A model generated the notes under the pieces. It saw only the letters and a program-made list of their open reading frames with translations, ran no database searches and was not told where the DNA came from. Shown piece by piece: positions 60,941 to 64,000 of a stretch of 64,000 bases of DNA (position 1 is the stretch's first letter; each line of letters opens with the position of its first letter). The translations under genes and the position numbers were made by a program. The stretch spans positions 975,001 through 1,039,000 of the forward strand of contig BROG01000155.1 of the NCBI GenBank assembly GCA_030159075.1. The letters are read 5' to 3'. The DNA is from Atrina japonica (lineage: Eukaryota; Mollusca; Bivalvia; Pterioida; Pinnidae).

Positions 60941-62639
60941 TTTAGTATGAATGCTAATCATAGAAAAATGAAACTTGGAATGACCTTACTCACCGTCACA
61001 ATTAGTATAGACGAACCAATAACTAATATCGAACAGGTAACTCAACAGTTAGTAAATCACGGTAATAGAAAACCGGTAGTTATACCGACTGTAAATTTTG
61101 CAAAATGTTGACTTTACGCACGATTCTTTATATCCTTCTGATAACTTAACAGTAAGTAAATAGTTTGTCTCTGAATATGGTAGGTCTATGATCGTACGCT
61201 GATAACGCCCTGACATATCACTTGGGAGATACAAACACAATATGCAGATGATAAGGGATATTGCAACTTGATGGAATCATCATGATTGTAGTATAGTTTT
61301 GTTGTCATTTCCTACAGGGTTACTTGCTCATGTGGCAACACTTGGGTTATTCCTACCCGTCTTATTTATTGCTGTCTGAATGAATAAATCAGTCTATATC
61401 ACTGAATAAATCTATAGAAAAAGGTTATAAGACAAAGTGCTGATAAATTGCAGTCAAAAATGTTCTTTATTACATAGTTTCAAGTAGACTGTACTTTTGT
61501 CCAGTTATTTACATCATGATTGGGTAATACTGGTATCGAAATTTTAAGAGATGTATGCAGTAGTTAGTAGAATGCCTTTGCATTTTCCAGATACACTAGC
61601 TGTGGCCTCTTCCTGGGTACATTGTAACCGGGTTCTCTCCAAGGAAACGCCGAAAGTTAAATTCATTTTATAAGATACATCATGATATAGCCAACATTTA
61701 TTTTTCCAGAGATATTGTTTTGCCATTTCGGAGCAATACCAAAAGGTACTTAAGTAACAACAAAGCTATTTACTCCCCTATTTCAGACTAAATAATACCG
61801 GTACAACAGACTCTTTCTTTCCGTCTACAATAGAGTTATGGACTTTTTTATGTTCAATAAAAACACAGTTTTACAAATAGTCAATTTAAACATACTCTCA
61901 ACAATGGTAGAAATGTAACTAAGGTTCCACTTTATTTTCATATAGAAGTAGGTTAAGGGAAAATCTAGTCAGTAAAATTGGCTTTTGTTGTCATCCATGT
62001 AAAAACGTTTCCCACTTTCTGCTAAATTTTCCCCGCTATGGTGTTCAAGGAAATCATTTGTTACCTTAAATCACTGCAAGACTTCAACTGTACAGGTTAT
62101 TATTTGGCGATTCTTCATTTAATTTTGAAATCTTTTTCTGTTTCTTCTTTTGAATGTCTGTCTGTTTGAAAATTGAGATATATGCATTGCTTATAGCAAC
62201 ATCTGTGACACACTTTTGTGTTACCATGTCAGGGAGATTGTGTTAAACTAAATCCCAGTATATCCACTACGACAGAAGTTAAGGAATTTAAAGGGAAATG
62301 AAAATGTTTTGTAATTTTTCTTACTGGACTGGAGAAGTTATTCATAAAAAATTAAGTCATTCATATTGGCATGTAGGTCAAGACCTCATACTTGAGTTAC
62401 ATAACAATTCACCACCAACATAATGTGTGTAAAATCTACCTTGTACTCATCAAAATCCAATGATTCTGTATACTGTTGTTGATATGTTTTAGTACAGTTT
62501 AACCCACTTTACACCAAAAAAATGTCTTTGAAAAAATTATATCCCAAGAACTAGGCCATCAATACAAGGTTCAATGCTAACCACAATTCAATTAATTTAA
62601 ATCACATTACTGTACAGCAAAAAACACAATTTTGTTAAC

Positions 62640-62735
62640 TAATCCATTCCTAAAGACACATATAAACTGGTAGAAGTCATTGATTTACAGAAGAGTCCAA
62701 TGTTATTCTGGGGTTGATGAGTTAAAATCTGAGGA
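62640..62735. repeat. About 90-bp dispersed repeat, copy 4 of 4 (inverted)
   Basis: CCTAAAGACACATATAAACT through TGGGGTTGATGAGTTAAAA. Confidence 0.65.
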
Positions 62736-64000
62736 AAGAAACTCAAATTATTTGACAGAAACCAAATTGTTGCAAAAAGATACATCCAAATATTTTATTG
62801 GGGTGTAATGATAAGTTCAATTTCTATTTTTAAAATAAACAGTTCAAGATCTTGCATGGCTTAAAGGACCTGTATGGTTACCTGTGAATAGGTAACATTT
62901 TGTATGATCTGTAGCAAAACTTAAAAAAACAAACAAACACACAAACAACATTTCAATTTATTAAAATGAATGCAATATATTACAAAATCTGTCATTAAGA
63001 GTTAATTTTGTAACCTTACATAAACCAAAATGAAACAAAACATTTGTTTTTTTTAAAATAAGGACCACAAACTAGATGACTAAAAAGGGACAAAGATGAC
63101 CTCTTGATGAGATATATCAATAGGGACTAAATGTCCACCATTTTATCAGTTGAGTTTTGCTTACTGACCTTTTTCATTTTGAAATGTTGTATGACAATTT
63201 CAATTTCATAAGCTACATATTTCAAATGTTAATTTATACCATTTTTCATGGATTTTAAATTTAAAATCCTGTTTTGATAACTGATAATAACAAATGTTAA
63301 AAAACCTGGGGGTAATGATTTTCAGGGCAGTCACATACATCATTTTATTTTAAAAAGATCAATTCATTCTGATATGGCATGTTTGACACTGACGACATGA
63401 TGGAAGCTGACACGACATGATGGAATAACATGCACACATGTATGTCAGACCTTAAAATATGTAATACACAAAGTATACTGCCATCATATGTCCAATATAA
63501 CATTAACAGCATTTCTCAACAATTAAAGGACTCAAAATTTGACATGTATGACAGGCGATATTGTATGATATATACATGTATGTTTCACCATTTTTCAAGT
63601 ATACAAACATTTGGTGTAAATATGCAAGTTTAGATCTTAGTGGTACTGTATGATGGTATATTATATGATATATAACCACTACAGCAACCATGTACATGTC
63701 AAATACTAGCCATGTGCATACATGTATATTTACCTTCATTTCATTTTAGCGATTATTATTAAGGTGTACTGAAAGTTAAAAAGTAATTTCAAAACAAATG
63801 ACTATTTTGGGGGTTCATTAAGCCATTTGAATCCTTGTTTTTTCCTTAATTATCATATTTCAAATTTTCCAGACATCTGGAGACTCAAATAACTAGCTAA
63901 TTTACAATAAATGTCAAAATATGAACAAAACTGACAGCACCATAGTACCACTTATCAAAACATATGAATGAGCTTAATAGTGTAAGATTAAAAATAGTGT

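Larger units (their letters stand above)
59458..64000. other. Intergenic, no gene seen
   Basis: Apart from the dispersed repeats listed, only short AT-rich frames are present. I see no recognisable gene. Confidence 0.5.

Overview
This is a eukaryotic window, AT-rich and packed with introns, microsatellites and dispersed repeats. Its tRNA-derived SINEs, pogo-type MITEs, Ty3/gypsy element and a SINE-sized element ending in GAGCTAAAAA look like those of mollusc genomes, probably a bivalve. That placement is an inference from repeat style. No bacterial-type operon, CRISPR array or rRNA is visible, and no intact tRNA gene was found.

One host gene dominates. It lies on the minus strand from the start codon at 48210 to the stop at 11831. 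I reconstructed 21 coding exons with matching splice phases and no internal stop (about 3.55 kb of coding sequence, about 1,180 residues). The one exception is the junction between exons 4 and 5, where an exon seems to be missing. The product reads as a DUF4062-like N-terminal domain, a NACHT-type NTPase (Walker A GGSGYGKS, Walker B LFVDALNQ), tetratricopeptide (TPR) repeats and a long acidic tail. This resembles the nephrocystin-3-like / DDB_G0287407-like STAND proteins of invertebrates.

The introns are full of repeats. An L1/Tx1-like LINE on the same strand lies in the last intron (14691-18880). Minisatellites with units of 21, 31, 38-39, 45 and about 85 bp occupy others, and several TIR elements have clear target-site duplications. 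Two structures are unusual. Intron 14 begins with about 15 tandem copies of the exon 14 end plus its own 5' splice site. A second copy of exon 14 lies inverted 1.5 kb away, in intron 12.

Right of the gene is a full-length Ty3/gypsy retrotransposon on the plus strand (51010-59265), with almost identical LTRs, a primer-binding site and a polypurine tract. Its gag and pol are interrupted by many single-base frameshifts. Between the primer-binding site and gag it carries a broken reading frame that resembles an SGNH/GDSL esterase. Left of the gene (3300-4990, minus strand) is a gypsy integrase fragment followed by a decayed OTU-like cysteine protease frame. The rest of 1-11830 and 59266-64000 shows only repeats and unassigned sequence.
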